Below are positions 1 to 9,193 of a DNA stretch of 64,000 nucleotides, in pieces. The DNA is from Heyndrickxia coagulans 36D1 (GTDB lineage Bacteria > Bacillota > Bacilli > Bacillales > Bacillaceae_C), in NCBI RefSeq assembly GCF_000169195.2, contig NC_016023.1:1-64000 (forward strand). The letters are read 5' to 3'. How positions within the stretch are numbered: the stretch's first letter is position 1; every line of letters begins with the position of its first letter. The position numbers and the translations under genes are program-made. Under the pieces are notes generated by a model that worked only from the letters and a program-made list of their open reading frames with translations, searched no databases and was not told where the DNA came from.

Positions 1-738
1 TGTGACAAGCGTACCGATATCGTCGGAATAAGTGGACCGGATGCGGATCGGCACTTTCGACTGCATCGCGATTTCAACGGCGCGCGGATGGATCACTTTT
101 GCGCCCTGATAAGCCATATTGCAGACCTCGTTATACGTGACAACCTGAAGCTTCCGCGCATTTTCGGCAATCCGCGGGTCAGCTGTCATGATGCCTTCCA
201 CATCGGTAAAAATATCAATCCACTCCGCCTGAAGCGCAGCACCGAGCGCCGCAGCGGATGTGTCACTGCCCCCGCGTCCGAGCGTAGTTACGTCCCCGTC
301 TTTTGCGGCTCCCTGAAATCCTGCAACGACGACAACATCGTGCAGTTTCAGCTCACGCAGGACACGGTCGCACTTCATGTCCGTGATTTTCGCATTGGTA
401 TGCTCCGCGTTCGTGCGGAAACCGGCTTGCGCGCCGGTCAGGGCACACGCGCTGATGCCGTGCGCGTTTAACAGATTGGCAAACACAAGGCTGGAGATGA
501 TTTCGCCGGTTGACAACAGCAAATCCTGCTCACGCCTGCTTAAACAGGTGTCGGAGCCGCCAACGAGCGACAGGAGCGTATCTGTTGCATACGGTTCCCC
601 TTTGCGGCCCATCGCCGAAACGACGGCAACCACCTTATAGCCTTCTTCCAGTGCTTTTTCTACATGATGTTTGGCATGCATTCTTGCATCATGATCCCGT
701 ACGGATGTGCCGCCGAATTTTTGGACAACGATTTTCAA
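1..738 (-). CDS. dapG: aspartokinase I (5' part, runs off the window)
   Basis: Phosphorylates aspartate, the first step of the diaminopimelate/lysine/threonine pathway. The visible N-terminal 246 residues begin KIVVQKFGGTSV, the aspartokinase signature, and include the TTLGRGGSDTSA nucleotide/substrate loop. The C-terminal ACT domains lie outside the window. The start is a TTG at 738, chosen because the family begins one residue before KIVVQKFGG and because AGAGGTG sits just upstream. It follows asd, as in B. subtilis asd-dapG-dapA, which favours the DAP-sensitive isozyme DapG over LysC. That isozyme assignment rests on context alone. Confidence 0.93.
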   Translation of the reverse strand, partial: MKIVVQKFGGTSVRDHDARMHAKHHVEKALEEGYKVVAVVSAMGRKGEPYATDTLLSLVGGSDTCLSRREQDLLLSTGEIISSLVFANLLNAHGISACALTGAQAGFRTNAEHTNAKITDMKCDRVLRELKLHDVVVVAGFQGAAKDGDVTTLGRGGSDTSAAALGAALQAEWIDIFTDVEGIMTADPRIAENARKLQVVTYNEVCNMAYQGAKVIHPRAVEIAMQSKVPIRIRSTYSDDIGTLVT

Positions 739-842
739 TGAAGAACACCTCTGTTATGAACTGATAAATAAGAACAGTGATTCCGGTAACGTGCGGGCTT
801 TGCCGGCCGTTTTTTTGCCAAGGGCCGTTTTAAGGGCCGGCC

Positions 843-881
843 GTTTTTAAACCGTTCCCTTCCCGGCCGGAAAGGAAACGG
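843..881 (-). terminator. hairpin downstream of asd, probable weak terminator
   Basis: On the minus strand a 13-bp stem (852-864 with 869-881, two G-U pairs) closes a GGCC loop and is followed by TTTAAAAA. The U-run is short, so read-through into dapG is likely. The next 60 bases carry three copies of an AAAACGGCC unit that can form further GGCC-cored hairpins. No gene is seen in 739-1005. Confidence 0.45.
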
Positions 882-1005
882 CATACGTGTCCATAAAATA
901 TATCGAGAAATGGAACCCTCTTCGATACCGGATTCCGGCATAACTTTTCTTTCCTTATATCTTATCACCAATATTGCAAAAAGGTCAGCCTAAATTGTCC
1001 CCAAA

Positions 1006-2053
1006 TCAGATGAGCCCCATCCTGATCAGGCTTTCCGCAATCTGGATGGAATTTGAGGCAGCGCCTTTCAGCAAATTGTCGGAAACAACCCACATATGGA
1101 ATCCGTTGTCTTCATCCGGGTCTTTGCGGATCCGCCCGACAAAAAGTGTCATACTTGCCGACCGCATTGACGGCCATCGGGTAAATCTGTTCTTCGGGGC
1201 GGTCTTCCAGCACAACACCGGACGCAGACGCGATCACTTCCCGGATCTGCCCGGCATTTATGCCGCCCTTTTCGGTTTCAAAATAAACCGATTCCGAGTG
1301 GCCGGTTGCAACCGGAATCCGGACGCATGTGGCGGAAACTTTTAATTCCGGCATATGCATGATTTTTTTCGTTTCGTTGATCATTTTCATTTCTTCAAAT
1401 GTAAAGCCGTTGTCCGTAAACACATCGATTTGCGGGATGGCATTAAACGCAATCTGGTAATGCTTTTTGTCACCTTTTACCGGCAGTACATGCGGCTCGT
1501 AAGTCTGCCCTTCAAGCAACGCCTTCGTCTCGTCGTTCAGCTCCTGGATGGCAGCCGCGCCCGAACCGGAGACAGCCTGGTACGTGGAAACGAGCACCCG
1601 CTTCAGGCCGAAATTTTTGCGGACGGGTTCCAACGCAACAACCATCTGGATCGTCGAGCAGTTCGGATTGGCGATGATGCCGTTATGTTTTTGAATGTCT
1701 TCTTCGTTTACTTCCGGGACCACAAGCGGCACTTCTGGGTCCATGCGGAAGGCGCTCGTATTGTCAATGACAATTGCCCCGCGTTTCACCGCTTCCGGCG
1801 CAAACTTTTTCGACACGCTCCCGCCTGCGCTGAAAAGGGCGATATCCACTCCTTCAAAGCTTTCCGGCACCGCTTCTTGGACCGTAATTTCTTCCCCGTT
1901 TACCGTTATTTTTTTGCCGGCGGAACGCGAAGATGACAGCAGCGTCAATTTGTTATACGGAAATTTGCGGTTTACCAAAGTTTTAATCATTTGCTGGCCG
2001 ACAGCGCCGGTTGCCCCGACAACAGCTACGTGATAACCTGATGTGTTTGCCAT
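1006..2053 (-). CDS. asd: aspartate-semialdehyde dehydrogenase, apparent frameshift near the 3' end
   Basis: Reduces aspartyl phosphate to aspartate semialdehyde with NADPH. The N-terminal GATGAVGQQ nucleotide loop, the active-site Cys132 in NPNCSTIQ and the [12 protein letters not shown] region are intact. The reading frame runs from ATG 2053 (preceded by GGAAGGGG) to a stop at 1112 after 313 residues. Its last nine residues are unrelated to the family. The expected end ([15 protein letters not shown] through the last residues MGLI) continues in the next frame to 1006. Removing one base from the five-T tract at 1141-1145 restores a 348-residue protein, the usual length. Because the product is needed for lysine, cell wall and dipicolinate, a sequencing error is more likely than a dead gene. 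Confidence 0.93.
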
Positions 2054-2103
2054 TGGCGTATTCCCCTTCCAATTCCAAAACCAAATTCATTTTTATAGCT
2101 ATT

Positions 2104-2112
2104 ATTGTATCA
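2104..2112 (-). promoter_or_regulatory. possible extended -10 promoter of asd
   Basis: The minus strand reads TGATACAAT, an extended sigma-A -10 element (TGn plus TACAAT), about 50 bases ahead of the asd start. No good -35 lies at the usual distance. B. subtilis asd has its own promoter, which makes one here plausible. Confidence 0.35.
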
Positions 2113-2157
2113 CAAGTCTTCCGGCACCGTGTGTATTTTTTTAATTTTAAATCGGTT

Positions 2158-2763
2158 TCAATTTGATTTTCCGTCGCGGAAACGTTCGACAATGACAGGC
2201 TGGATTTGTTTCCCCTCGAGTGCAAGCGAAACCGTATCGACAAGGGCAGTCATTCTCGCCACCATTGAATTCGGTTTGTTGACCGGGTCGTCCTGCCCGT
2301 ACGGAATAAAATAGATGTTTTTCGTTGCCATCAGCCGCATCAAATTCACGCCGTTTAATCCGAGCGCATCATTGGTCGAAATGCCGAGCACAACCGGTTT
2401 CAAATTGCGGAGCGTCGCTTTTGCCGCCATTAGCACTGGGGAATCAGTGAGTGCATTAGCCAGCTTGCTCATCGTAAATCCGGTCAGGGGCGCAATCACC
2501 ATGCAGTCAAGCGGCAAGGTTGGCCCGAGCGGCTCGGCTTCAACAATCGAATCAATCGCTTTTTGCCCGGTGCATTTTTCGATTTTTTCCACCCATTCCG
2601 AGCCTTTGCCGAATCTTGTATCCGTCGTTTTCACTGTGTGCGTGACAACCGGGATGACTTCTGCCCCCAATGCCACGAGCTTTTCAATTTCAGGAAAAAC
2701 AGCCGCGTAAGTGCAATGGGAGCCGGTTAAGCCGAAGCCGATTCTTTTACCCTTTACATCCAT
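2158..2763 (-). CDS. dpaB: dipicolinate synthase subunit B
   Basis: Flavoprotein-like subunit of dipicolinate synthase, which converts the dihydrodipicolinate-pathway intermediate to dipicolinic acid in the mother cell during sporulation. The 201-residue product starts MDVKGKRIGFGLTGSHCTY and carries the flavoprotein-fold segments MVIAPLTGFTMSKLANALTD and NIYFIPYGQDDP typical of SpoVFB. It overlaps the end of dpaA by 10 bases, so the two are probably translationally coupled. Length matches the family (about 200 residues). Confidence 0.96.
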   Translation of the reverse strand: MDVKGKRIGFGLTGSHCTYAAVFPEIEKLVALGAEVIPVVTHTVKTTDTRFGKGSEWVEKIEKCTGQKAIDSIVEAEPLGPTLPLDCMVIAPLTGFTMSKLANALTDSPVLMAAKATLRNLKPVVLGISTNDALGLNGVNLMRLMATKNIYFIPYGQDDPVNKPNSMVARMTALVDTVSLALEGKQIQPVIVERFRDGKSN

Positions 2764-3662
2764 GGCGATGACCCCTTTCTTTTTAAAACGTCTTCTTCAA
2801 TCAGCCGGCCGAGCACATTTCCGAGTATCCGCCCAGCTGTTTTTGGCGCGACAATGCCGGGCAGGCTCGGTGCCAGCATCGCTTTAATGCCGCGCTTTTC
2901 GGCATATCGGAAATCCGTCCCGCCCGGTTTGGAGGCAATATCCAGAATGAGCGTATGCGAAGGCATCTTTTGGATAACGGATGCATTGACGATCAAGTGT
3001 GGAACCGTATTAATGCAGATGTCAATGTCTTTTACTTCCTGTTCAAGATCGTTTAAATGAAAAGGCGCAAGTCCCATCTCCGTTATCCTCGCAAGATGTT
3101 CGCTTTTTCTCGCGCCGACTTTCACCTTCGCACCGAGATAGTGGAAAGCACGGGCAACGCTCATTCCGACCCTGCCAAGGCCGAGGACGGCAACGTTTGA
3201 GCCGTGAATCGTAAATTCCGTGTTCTGGATGGCCATCATGATCGTTCCTTCAACGGTCGGAATCGAATTATAGATGGCCACATCGTCCCGTTCGAATAGT
3301 TTCACAAGGCGGCGGCCCGCTTTTTTCGCAATTTGTTCCAAATAAGGATTACTGATGCCGGTATAGATTGTAAAATAAGGCGGCGTTTCAGCCAGCATAT
3401 CACCGGTCAGCACAACTTCTTCGTTTGAAAAAATCAAATCGATTTTCCCGTCATCCGCTGTCCCGGTAATCGGCAAAATGACGCAATCCATTTCCGAAAA
3501 CCGGATATCTTTAAATTTTTCTTTCGTGACGCCGGAATACACAAAATCAAGCTGTTCAAATCCGATCAATGAAATTTTCGCATCGAGATCCGCAAGTTTC
3601 CGGATCACTTCCAATTGGCGCGCATCTCCGCCTATGATGGCAATTTGGACGCCGGTCAACAA
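2754..3662 (-). CDS. dpaA: dipicolinate synthase subunit A
   Basis: NAD(P)-binding subunit of dipicolinate synthase, active in the sporulating mother cell. The product begins MLTGVQIAIIGGDARQLEV and has a second nucleotide-binding loop, VLGLGRVGMSVARAF, near residue 160. The TTG start at 3662 is chosen because the family begins MLTG and because AAGGTGAGG lies immediately upstream. In-frame ATGs further upstream would add a tail not seen in relatives. At 302 residues it is of normal length. A sigma-K-like promoter precedes it, and dpaB follows with an overlap. Confidence 0.95.
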   Translation of the reverse strand: MLTGVQIAIIGGDARQLEVIRKLADLDAKISLIGFEQLDFVYSGVTKEKFKDIRFSEMDCVILPITGTADDGKIDLIFSNEEVVLTGDMLAETPPYFTIYTGISNPYLEQIAKKAGRRLVKLFERDDVAIYNSIPTVEGTIMMAIQNTEFTIHGSNVAVLGLGRVGMSVARAFHYLGAKVKVGARKSEHLARITEMGLAPFHLNDLEQEVKDIDICINTVPHLIVNASVIQKMPSHTLILDIASKPGGTDFRYAEKRGIKAMLAPSLPGIVAPKTAGRILGNVLGRLIEEDVLKRKGSSPWM

Positions 3663-3687
3663 ATGCCTCACCTTCTTTTCCATGTGC

Positions 3688-3703
3688 ATGGGGAATTCCC
3701 CAT
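3688..3703. repeat. 16-bp perfect palindrome at the dpaA promoter
   Basis: ATGGGGAATTCCCCAT is fully self-complementary. It abuts the downstream edge of the predicted sigma-K -10 and covers the expected transcription start and first transcribed bases of dpaA. It could be an operator or a 5' RNA hairpin. Confidence 0.6.
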
Positions 3704-3730
3704 ATCTTATGGCGGCAGCATGTTTTTTGT
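3703..3730 (-). promoter_or_regulatory. sigma-K-type promoter of dpaA-dpaB
   Basis: On the minus strand CATAAGATA (3703-3711) matches the sigma-K -10 consensus CATANNNTA, with AC at 3729-3730 seventeen bases upstream as the -35. The predicted start leaves a leader of roughly 34 bases before the TTG of dpaA. The B. subtilis spoVF operon is known to be read by sigma-K RNA polymerase. Confidence 0.7.
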
Positions 3731-3735
3731 GAAAA

Positions 3736-3782
3736 AAGGCAAAGAAAAATGCCGGAATACCCGGCATGCTTCTTTGCCTTTT
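3736..3782 (-). terminator. Rho-independent terminator after ymxH
   Basis: A long hairpin pairs AAAGGCAAAGAA with TTCTTTGCCTTT, with an inner ATGCCGG/CCGGCAT stem, and ends in a T-run on the minus strand. It directly follows the ymxH stop codon and separates it from the sporulation promoter. Confidence 0.85.
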
Positions 3783-4027
3783 TAATAGCTGTACTGGTTT
3801 TCAGGCACTTCCAAAATCATCATATCGGCACCAATCGTTCTGATCCGGTTCCACGGGACGCGGATCTCGTTCGCCTGTTTTTTAAACCGCCTTCCGACCG
3901 GGATGATCAGGGCCTCCACTTTTCCGCTCGCTTCATCAATTTCAAGGTCCGTTGCGCCCAATACCCCGAGCCGTTCCGCTTTTTTAAAATCGACCATTTC
4001 TTTTCCGCTGAGTTCGCTGAGCCGCAT
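3782..4027 (-). CDS. ymxH: YlmC/YmxH-family PRC-barrel protein
   Basis: Small PRC-barrel protein of unknown molecular role, conserved next to mlpA in Bacillus. The 81 residues start MRLSELSGKEMVDFKKAERLG and contain the family core DLEIDEASGKVEALIIP and VPWNRIRTIGADMM. The ATG at 4027 is chosen because AAGGGGGAA sits 5-7 bases upstream and the family begins MRxSEL. An ATG seven codons further upstream lacks a ribosome site. In B. subtilis it is linked with sporulation gene expression, but no function can be read from the sequence. Confidence 0.88.
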   Translation of the reverse strand: MRLSELSGKEMVDFKKAERLGVLGATDLEIDEASGKVEALIIPVGRRFKKQANEIRVPWNRIRTIGADMMILEVPENQYSY

Positions 4028-4093
4028 ATTCCCCCTTCTTTCTCTCATGGACTGATTCCATTTTATGCGGGGGATGGAAAAGATATGCCGTCT

Positions 4094-5332
4094 TTAAGAC
4101 AACCGCTCCGGCAATTTTCCGTCCGGGCTGATTAAAGATGCCGAATACGGTTTGGAGAAAATCTCCCTCGCACAAGCATTGACTTTTTCCACGGTGACAC
4201 GGTCGATTTCCTCGAGCATTTCATCAAGCGAACGGTGCTTCTTTAATAACAGTTCGTTCTTTCCGTTCCGGCTCATGCGGCTGTTCGTGCTTTCCAGGCT
4301 GAGCATGAGGTTCCCTTTTAACTGTTCCTTGCAGTTTCGCACTTCTTTTTCTGTTACCCCTTTTGCTTTCAGCGTCTGCAGCGTCTCCTGCACCGTCTCA
4401 AACAGCTCGTCCAATTGGGAGGCGCCCGTTCCGCCGTAAATCGTTAAAATGCCGCTGTCCTTATAGGCGGTATGGTAGGAATACACCGAATATGCAAGCC
4501 CCCGCTGTTCCCGCACATTTTGGAAAAGGCGGGAGGACATGCTGCCGCCTAATATATTATTCAGGACAATCAGCTCATAAATATCGTCACTGCCGATTTT
4601 CTTCCCCTCAAATCCGAGGCAGAGATGGGCCTGTTCTGTTTCTTTTTTGCGCGCAAGGTCATTCGTATGAAAAACGGCCGTTTCGCCGCCTGTCTCTTCC
4701 TTCCCGCCTTCATAGGAACCGAACAACGCTTCAATCTCCTTTACGAAAGACGGCAGCACATTGCCGGCAACGGAGACGACAACGCGGTCAGGGGTATACA
4801 TATCATATACATATTGATGGAGATCGTCGCTCGTAAACGATGCAAGCGTTTCTTCCGTCCCTAAAATCGGATAGCCGAGCGGATGGTTTTCATAAATGGC
4901 CTTGCCAAGCAAATCGTGGACAATATCGTCCGGCGTATCTTCATACATTTTGATTTCTTCATTGACAACGCTTTTTTCGCGTTCCATTTCATCTTCTGAA
5001 AAAGTGGAGTGGAAAAACATGTCCGACAGAATTTCAAGCGCGAGCGGTGCATGCGTGTCGAGCACTTTCGCATAAAAGCATGTATATTCTTTCGACGTAA
5101 AAGCATTCACCTGGCCGCCAATGGCATCAAAGGCCTCGGCAATGTCTTTTGCGCTCCTTTTTTCCGTCCCTTTGAAAAACATATGCTCAAGAAAATGGGA
5201 AATGCCATTGTTTTTTTCATTTTCATTTCTCGAACCGGTGCCGATCCAAATGCCGATCGCAACCGAACGGACAGTTGGAATTTCTTCCAGTACAATCCTC
5301 AAGCCGTTATGGCAAGTATATTTTTGTATCAT
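4094..5332 (-). CDS. mlpA: M16-family zinc metalloprotease
   Basis: Processing-peptidase-like protease (YmxG/MlpA). The inverted zinc motif HFLEH appears near residue 46 in GISHFLEHMFFKGTEKR, and the downstream Glu is in SVVNEEIKMYED. The C-terminal half is the inactive M16C domain, and 412 residues is normal. The ATG at 5332 follows GAGGAGG, and the start MIQKYTCHNGLRIVLE is typical. It lies between ylxY and ymxH as in B. subtilis, where MlpA has been reported to affect protease gene regulation. Confidence 0.94.
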   Translation of the reverse strand: MIQKYTCHNGLRIVLEEIPTVRSVAIGIWIGTGSRNENEKNNGISHFLEHMFFKGTEKRSAKDIAEAFDAIGGQVNAFTSKEYTCFYAKVLDTHAPLALEILSDMFFHSTFSEDEMEREKSVVNEEIKMYEDTPDDIVHDLLGKAIYENHPLGYPILGTEETLASFTSDDLHQYVYDMYTPDRVVVSVAGNVLPSFVKEIEALFGSYEGGKEETGGETAVFHTNDLARKKETEQAHLCLGFEGKKIGSDDIYELIVLNNILGGSMSSRLFQNVREQRGLAYSVYSYHTAYKDSGILTIYGGTGASQLDELFETVQETLQTLKAKGVTEKEVRNCKEQLKGNLMLSLESTNSRMSRNGKNELLLKKHRSLDEMLEEIDRVTVEKVNACAREIFSKPYSASLISPDGKLPERLS

Positions 5333-5356
5333 GTTGTGCCTCCTCGCAGTCTCATT

Positions 5357-6364
5357 TCACTCTGTGCCGTCTTTTGTATCAGCGGGATCCTTTTCGCTGT
5401 TTAAAAATGTTCCGTCCTCATTTTTAATGATTCTTTCCTCATCGAGCAATTTTGAAACGGTTCCGACTTGTAAATTTTTCTTTTCCAGCCTGGCAATCAA
5501 CGGTTCCAACGCTTTCGCTGTAGAAGCGGTCGGATGCATTAAAATAAGCGAACCGCCCTGTGCTTTCGCAGTCACGCGCTCTACAATCGTCTCCGGGGAG
5601 GGGTTCTGCCAGTCGACCGTATCGACCGTCCACATGATCGTTTCCATTCCCATTGATTTTGCGATGCTTACCGCTTCATCCCGGTAACTGCCGCTTGGCG
5701 GGGCAAACCACTTCACTTTTTCTTCCGTAATCGCTTCAAGCACCCGGTTTGTCTTCACCAGCTGGCTTTTGATCTTTGATTCCGGCAAAGTGCTAAAATC
5801 GGGGTGGGTATAGGAATGGTTCCCGGTTTCATGCCCGCCGCTTACAATCATGCGGGCAAGCTCAGGGTTTTCTTTTGCCCATCGCCCCTCTAAGAAAAAG
5901 GTAGCATGAAGATGATGCTTTTTTAAAGTTTTTAGCATATCCGGCAAATATTCATTCCCCCATGCGACATTGATTAAAAAAGCAACCATTGGTTTATCCG
6001 GATTTCCCGTATAGACGGGGGCCGGGTCCAGATCTTTAAGGTGGACGGCAGGGGGAATTTGTTTAAATACCAGTTTGCGTTCGTCGTAACGGCCGTCCTG
6101 TTTCATTTTCGAGTAAGAAGCTTTTTTGTCCACTTCCACCCCGTTATAGCCGGGGATCGCCTTCCAAACCCTGTCAATCTTGGCATTTTCCGGCGGACGG
6201 TAAAACCGTTCTGCAGCCTGTTCAATTTTTTCCTGAAGCTCGTTCTCTTTTGTGCTAAAGGCGGCCCGCTCCTGCAAATACCGGGTGGAAAGCGGATTTC
6301 CCGCAAGCAACAATGCTAGAATAGCAATCAAGCCAAGCGCAATCAAGCGTTTTGCTTTATTCAC
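5357..6364 (-). CDS. ylxY: polysaccharide deacetylase-like protein YlxY
   Basis: NodB-type deacetylase of the sporulation-associated YlxY family. The 335-residue product starts with a membrane anchor/signal segment (LIALGLIAILALLLAGN). The NodB core has ATFFLEGRWAKENPELARM, GHETGNHSYTHPDF and WFAPPSGSYRD. The usual first metal Asp motif (TFDD) is replaced here by AFLINVAWGN, as seen in YlxY-type proteins, so enzymatic activity is uncertain. A GTG at 6364 is chosen because AAGAAGGGGGAA precedes it. It lies between pnp and mlpA. Confidence 0.92.
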   Translation of the reverse strand: MNKAKRLIALGLIAILALLLAGNPLSTRYLQERAAFSTKENELQEKIEQAAERFYRPPENAKIDRVWKAIPGYNGVEVDKKASYSKMKQDGRYDERKLVFKQIPPAVHLKDLDPAPVYTGNPDKPMVAFLINVAWGNEYLPDMLKTLKKHHLHATFFLEGRWAKENPELARMIVSGGHETGNHSYTHPDFSTLPESKIKSQLVKTNRVLEAITEEKVKWFAPPSGSYRDEAVSIAKSMGMETIMWTVDTVDWQNPSPETIVERVTAKAQGGSLILMHPTASTAKALEPLIARLEKKNLQVGTVSKLLDEERIIKNEDGTFLNSEKDPADTKDGTE

Positions 6365-6433
6365 GTTATTTTCCCCCTTCTTTAAAAAAAGTATGAAAAG
6401 GGAAAGGGGCATAGAACGGGCGCGCGGGACAAA

Positions 6434-6460
6434 TAAAAAAAGCCAGGGCTCCCTGACTTT
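6434..6460 (-). terminator. Rho-independent terminator after pnp
   Basis: On the minus strand AGTCAGG pairs with CCTGGCT across a 4-base loop, followed by seven T. The hairpin begins three bases after the pnp stop. Confidence 0.88.
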
Positions 6461-6462
6461 CA

Positions 6463-8577
6463 TCACGATTTATTTTCTTTTTTTTGCTGCTCCTTTAAAA
6501 CAGCTTTGCGGGAAAGGTTGATGCGCCCGTGGCTGTCAATATCCGTCACTTTGACCAGAATTTCATCGCCGATTTTGACAACATCTTCGACTTTCCGGAC
6601 GCGTTCTTCGGCGAGTTCGGAAATGTGGACAAGGCCGTCTTTGCCGTTAAAGATTTCCACAAAAGCGCCAAATTTTTCGATCCGTTTTACTTTACCGAGA
6701 TAAACCTTGCCGACTTCGACTTCCCGGACAATATCCTCAATCAATTTCTTCGCTTTGTTGTTTGCCTCTTCGTCCGTCGAAGAAATAAAGATGGTGCCAT
6801 CCTGTTCAATGTCAATTTTCACGCCGGTTTCGTCAATGATTTTATTGATTTGTTTACCGCTTGGCCCGATGACGTCGCGGATTTTATCCGGATGAATGGT
6901 CATCGTTAAAATCTTCGGCGCATAGACGGACAAATGGTCACGTGTTTTCGAAATCGTCGACATCATATGGTCGAGAATCTGCATTCTGCCCTTTCTCGCC
7001 TGCTGCAACGCTTCTTCCAGTATCTCCCTTGACAGTCCTGCAATTTTAATATCCATTTGCAGCGCGGTGACGCCCTTCGACGTGCCGGCCACTTTAAAGT
7101 CCATATCGCCGAGATGGTCTTCCATGCCCTGGATATCGGTTAAAATCGTATAATGTTCGCCGGATTTCACAAGCCCCATCGCAATCCCAGCAACCGGCGC
7201 TTTAATCGGAATGCCGGCATCCATCATGGCAAGGGTGGATGCGCAAATGCTTGCCTGTGAAGTGGAGCCGTTCGATTCGAGCACCTCGGATACAAGCCGG
7301 ATCGTGTACGGAAATTCTTTTTCATCCGGAATGACCGGTTCCAGCGCACGTTCACCCAGTGCCCCGTGCCCGATTTCGCGGCGGCCCGGCCCTCTCATTG
7401 GCCCGGTTTCCCCGACGCTGAATGAAGGGAAATTGTAATGGTGCATAAACCGTTTTGACTCTTCAATGCCGAGCCCGTCCAAAATTTGCACGTCGCCTAA
7501 AGCGCCTAACGTACAAATGCTTAAAGCCTGTGTTTGCCCGCGGGTAAACAACCCGGAACCGTGCGTGCGCGGCAAAACCCCGACTTCGGAGGAAAGCGGC
7601 CGGATTTCATCGATTTTGCGGCCGTCCGGGCGAATTTTATCGACCGTGATCAGCTTGCGGACTTCTTCTTTTTCAATATCGTGCAAAATTTGTTTAACCT
7701 GCTTGACCGTTTCTTCATCGGCTTCTTCTGCTTCAAATTGGGCAAGCACCTCATCGCCCACTTTTCTGATCGCTTCTTCGCGCGCTTTCTTCTCATGAAC
7801 CTGGATGGCTTCAATCATTTTTTTCCGGCACATGCCGCTGACTTTTTCCACCAGTTCTTCGTCAAGTTCGAACAATTCGACAGCCATTTTCTCTTTTCCG
7901 ATTTCTGCCACAATTTTTTCCTGGAAAGCAATCAGGCGCTTGATTTCCTCATGCCCGAACATGATCGCTTCAAGCATCACTTCTTCCGGCACTTCTTTCG
8001 CACCCGCTTCAACCATATTAATGGCGTCTTTTGTGCCGGCAACGGTTAAATGGATGTCGCTTTTTTCCATCTGTTCCACGGTCGGGTTGATGAGGAACTT
8101 GCCGTCCACCCTTCCGACGATGACGCCGGCAATCGGGCCTTCAAACGGAATATCGGAGACGGAAAGTGCGAGCGAAGACCCGAGCATCGCGGCCATTTCC
8201 GGCGTGCAGTCCTGGTCGACGCTCATGACCATACTGACAACCTGCACTTCATTGCGGAAGCCGTCGGCAAAGAGCGGGCGGATCGGCCTGTCAATCAGCC
8301 GACTTGACAAAATGGCTTTTTCGCTCGGGCGCCCTTCTCTTTTGATAAAGCCGCCCGGAATTTTCCCGACAGCATATAGCCGTTCCTCATAATTTACGGT
8401 CAGTGGAAAAAAGTCCACATTTTTCGGTTCTTTAGAAGCGGTTGCTGTACTGAGGACAGCCGTTTCGCCGTAACGGACGAGTGCAGCACCGTTTGCCTGT
8501 TTTGCGAGCTGGCCGATCTCCACGGTGAGCGGGCGGCCGGCCCAATCTATCGTATAGGTATGTTTATCCTGTACCAT
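6463..8577 (-). CDS. pnp: polynucleotide phosphorylase
   Basis: 3'-5' exoribonuclease that degrades RNA phosphorolytically and is a core RNA-turnover enzyme of Bacillus. Two RNase PH domains flank an all-helical linker (residues about 210-320). The catalytic second domain carries [17 protein letters not shown] and [14 protein letters not shown]. The C-terminus has a KH domain ([16 protein letters not shown]) and an S1 domain ([19 protein letters not shown]). The 704-residue length is normal. It sits immediately downstream of rpsO, the common bacterial arrangement, but behind rpsO's own terminator. Confidence 0.98.
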   Translation of the reverse strand: MVQDKHTYTIDWAGRPLTVEIGQLAKQANGAALVRYGETAVLSTATASKEPKNVDFFPLTVNYEERLYAVGKIPGGFIKREGRPSEKAILSSRLIDRPIRPLFADGFRNEVQVVSMVMSVDQDCTPEMAAMLGSSLALSVSDIPFEGPIAGVIVGRVDGKFLINPTVEQMEKSDIHLTVAGTKDAINMVEAGAKEVPEEVMLEAIMFGHEEIKRLIAFQEKIVAEIGKEKMAVELFELDEELVEKVSGMCRKKMIEAIQVHEKKAREEAIRKVGDEVLAQFEAEEADEETVKQVKQILHDIEKEEVRKLITVDKIRPDGRKIDEIRPLSSEVGVLPRTHGSGLFTRGQTQALSICTLGALGDVQILDGLGIEESKRFMHHYNFPSFSVGETGPMRGPGRREIGHGALGERALEPVIPDEKEFPYTIRLVSEVLESNGSTSQASICASTLAMMDAGIPIKAPVAGIAMGLVKSGEHYTILTDIQGMEDHLGDMDFKVAGTSKGVTALQMDIKIAGLSREILEEALQQARKGRMQILDHMMSTISKTRDHLSVYAPKILTMTIHPDKIRDVIGPSGKQINKIIDETGVKIDIEQDGTIFISSTDEEANNKAKKLIEDIVREVEVGKVYLGKVKRIEKFGAFVEIFNGKDGLVHISELAEERVRKVEDVVKIGDEILVKVTDIDSHGRINLSRKAVLKEQQKKENKS

Positions 8578-8644
8578 ACAGATGAAAATCTCCTTTCTTT
8601 TTGCCTATATTGTTTCACATTTATGCAAAGATAAGCACGGGTAA

Positions 8645-8662
8645 TGATTCAAAAACGAATCA
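8645..8662 (-). promoter_or_regulatory. small hairpin in the pnp upstream region
   Basis: TGATTC and GAATCA flank a 6-base loop about 70 bases ahead of the pnp start. No convincing sigma-A promoter was found between rpsO and pnp, so this element may be in a read-through leader. Its role is unknown. Confidence 0.3.
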
Positions 8663-8763
8663 ACCGTTTGCTATGTATGTACAAGCCGCGCCAGGTCAGT
8701 GCGAAAACCCGGCGGCAATTTGAAATACATCTGTTCCCAAAATTAAGGGGGGAAAAACACATT

Positions 8764-8790
8764 GCAAAAAAGCGGGAATACTCCCGCTTT
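8764..8790 (-). terminator. Rho-independent terminator after rpsO
   Basis: On the minus strand AGCGGGA pairs with TCCCGCT across an ATAC-type loop and is followed by six T. It lies about 20 bases after the rpsO stop. Confidence 0.88.
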
Positions 8791-8807
8791 TTGCATTCTG
8801 CATTTTT

Positions 8808-9077
8808 TTATCGGCGCAAGCCCAGCCGGTTAATCAATTCACGGTAACGATGCACATCTTTATTGCGCAGATAGGTCAACAAATTACGCCGTCTCCCTAC
8901 CATTTTCATCAAGCCGCGGCGTGAATGGTGGTCTTTTTTATGGACACGCAAATGATCGTTCAATTTGTTGATTTCTTCTGTCAATACAGCAATTTGCACT
9001 TCCGGAGAACCGGTATCGTTCTCGTGGATTTTAAATTGGTTGATGATTTCATTTTTACGTTCTTTTGAAATCGCCAT
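8808..9077 (-). CDS. rpsO: 30S ribosomal protein S15
   Basis: Small-subunit protein that binds 16S rRNA early in assembly. The 89 residues include [20 protein letters not shown] and [19 protein letters not shown]-type conserved segments, ending [13 protein letters not shown]. The ATG at 9077 is chosen because AGAGGAGGTG lies eight bases upstream and the family begins MAISxERK. An in-frame ATG three codons upstream is too close to that site. Confidence 0.98.
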   Translation of the reverse strand: MAISKERKNEIINQFKIHENDTGSPEVQIAVLTEEINKLNDHLRVHKKDHHSRRGLMKMVGRRRNLLTYLRNKDVHRYRELINRLGLRR

Positions 9078-9084
9078 CCTGTTC

Positions 9085-9160
9085 ACCTCCTCTGTTTCCT
9101 ATCCCCTGTTGCCGAGCAGGCGTCGGTGAGTCGCGCTGCCAAGCACAGGTTCCGGTACTG
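9085..9160 (-). promoter_or_regulatory. structured rpsO leader, candidate S15 autoregulatory site
   Basis: Between the promoter and the ribosome site the leader can pair CCTGT with ACAGG around an inner GCCxGCxCGGC hairpin, close to the Shine-Dalgarno sequence. S15 represses its own mRNA through leader structures in several bacteria, including Geobacillus. The fold here was judged by eye only. Confidence 0.4.
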
Positions 9161-9164
9161 TAAT

Positions 9165-9193
9165 AGAATACTACTTTTTCGCACAAAACTCAA
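9165..9193 (-). promoter_or_regulatory. sigma-A promoter of rpsO
   Basis: On the minus strand TTGAGT (9188-9193) is separated by 17 bases from TATTCT (9165-9170). It overlaps the last codons of ribC and leaves a leader of about 80 bases. Confidence 0.55.
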
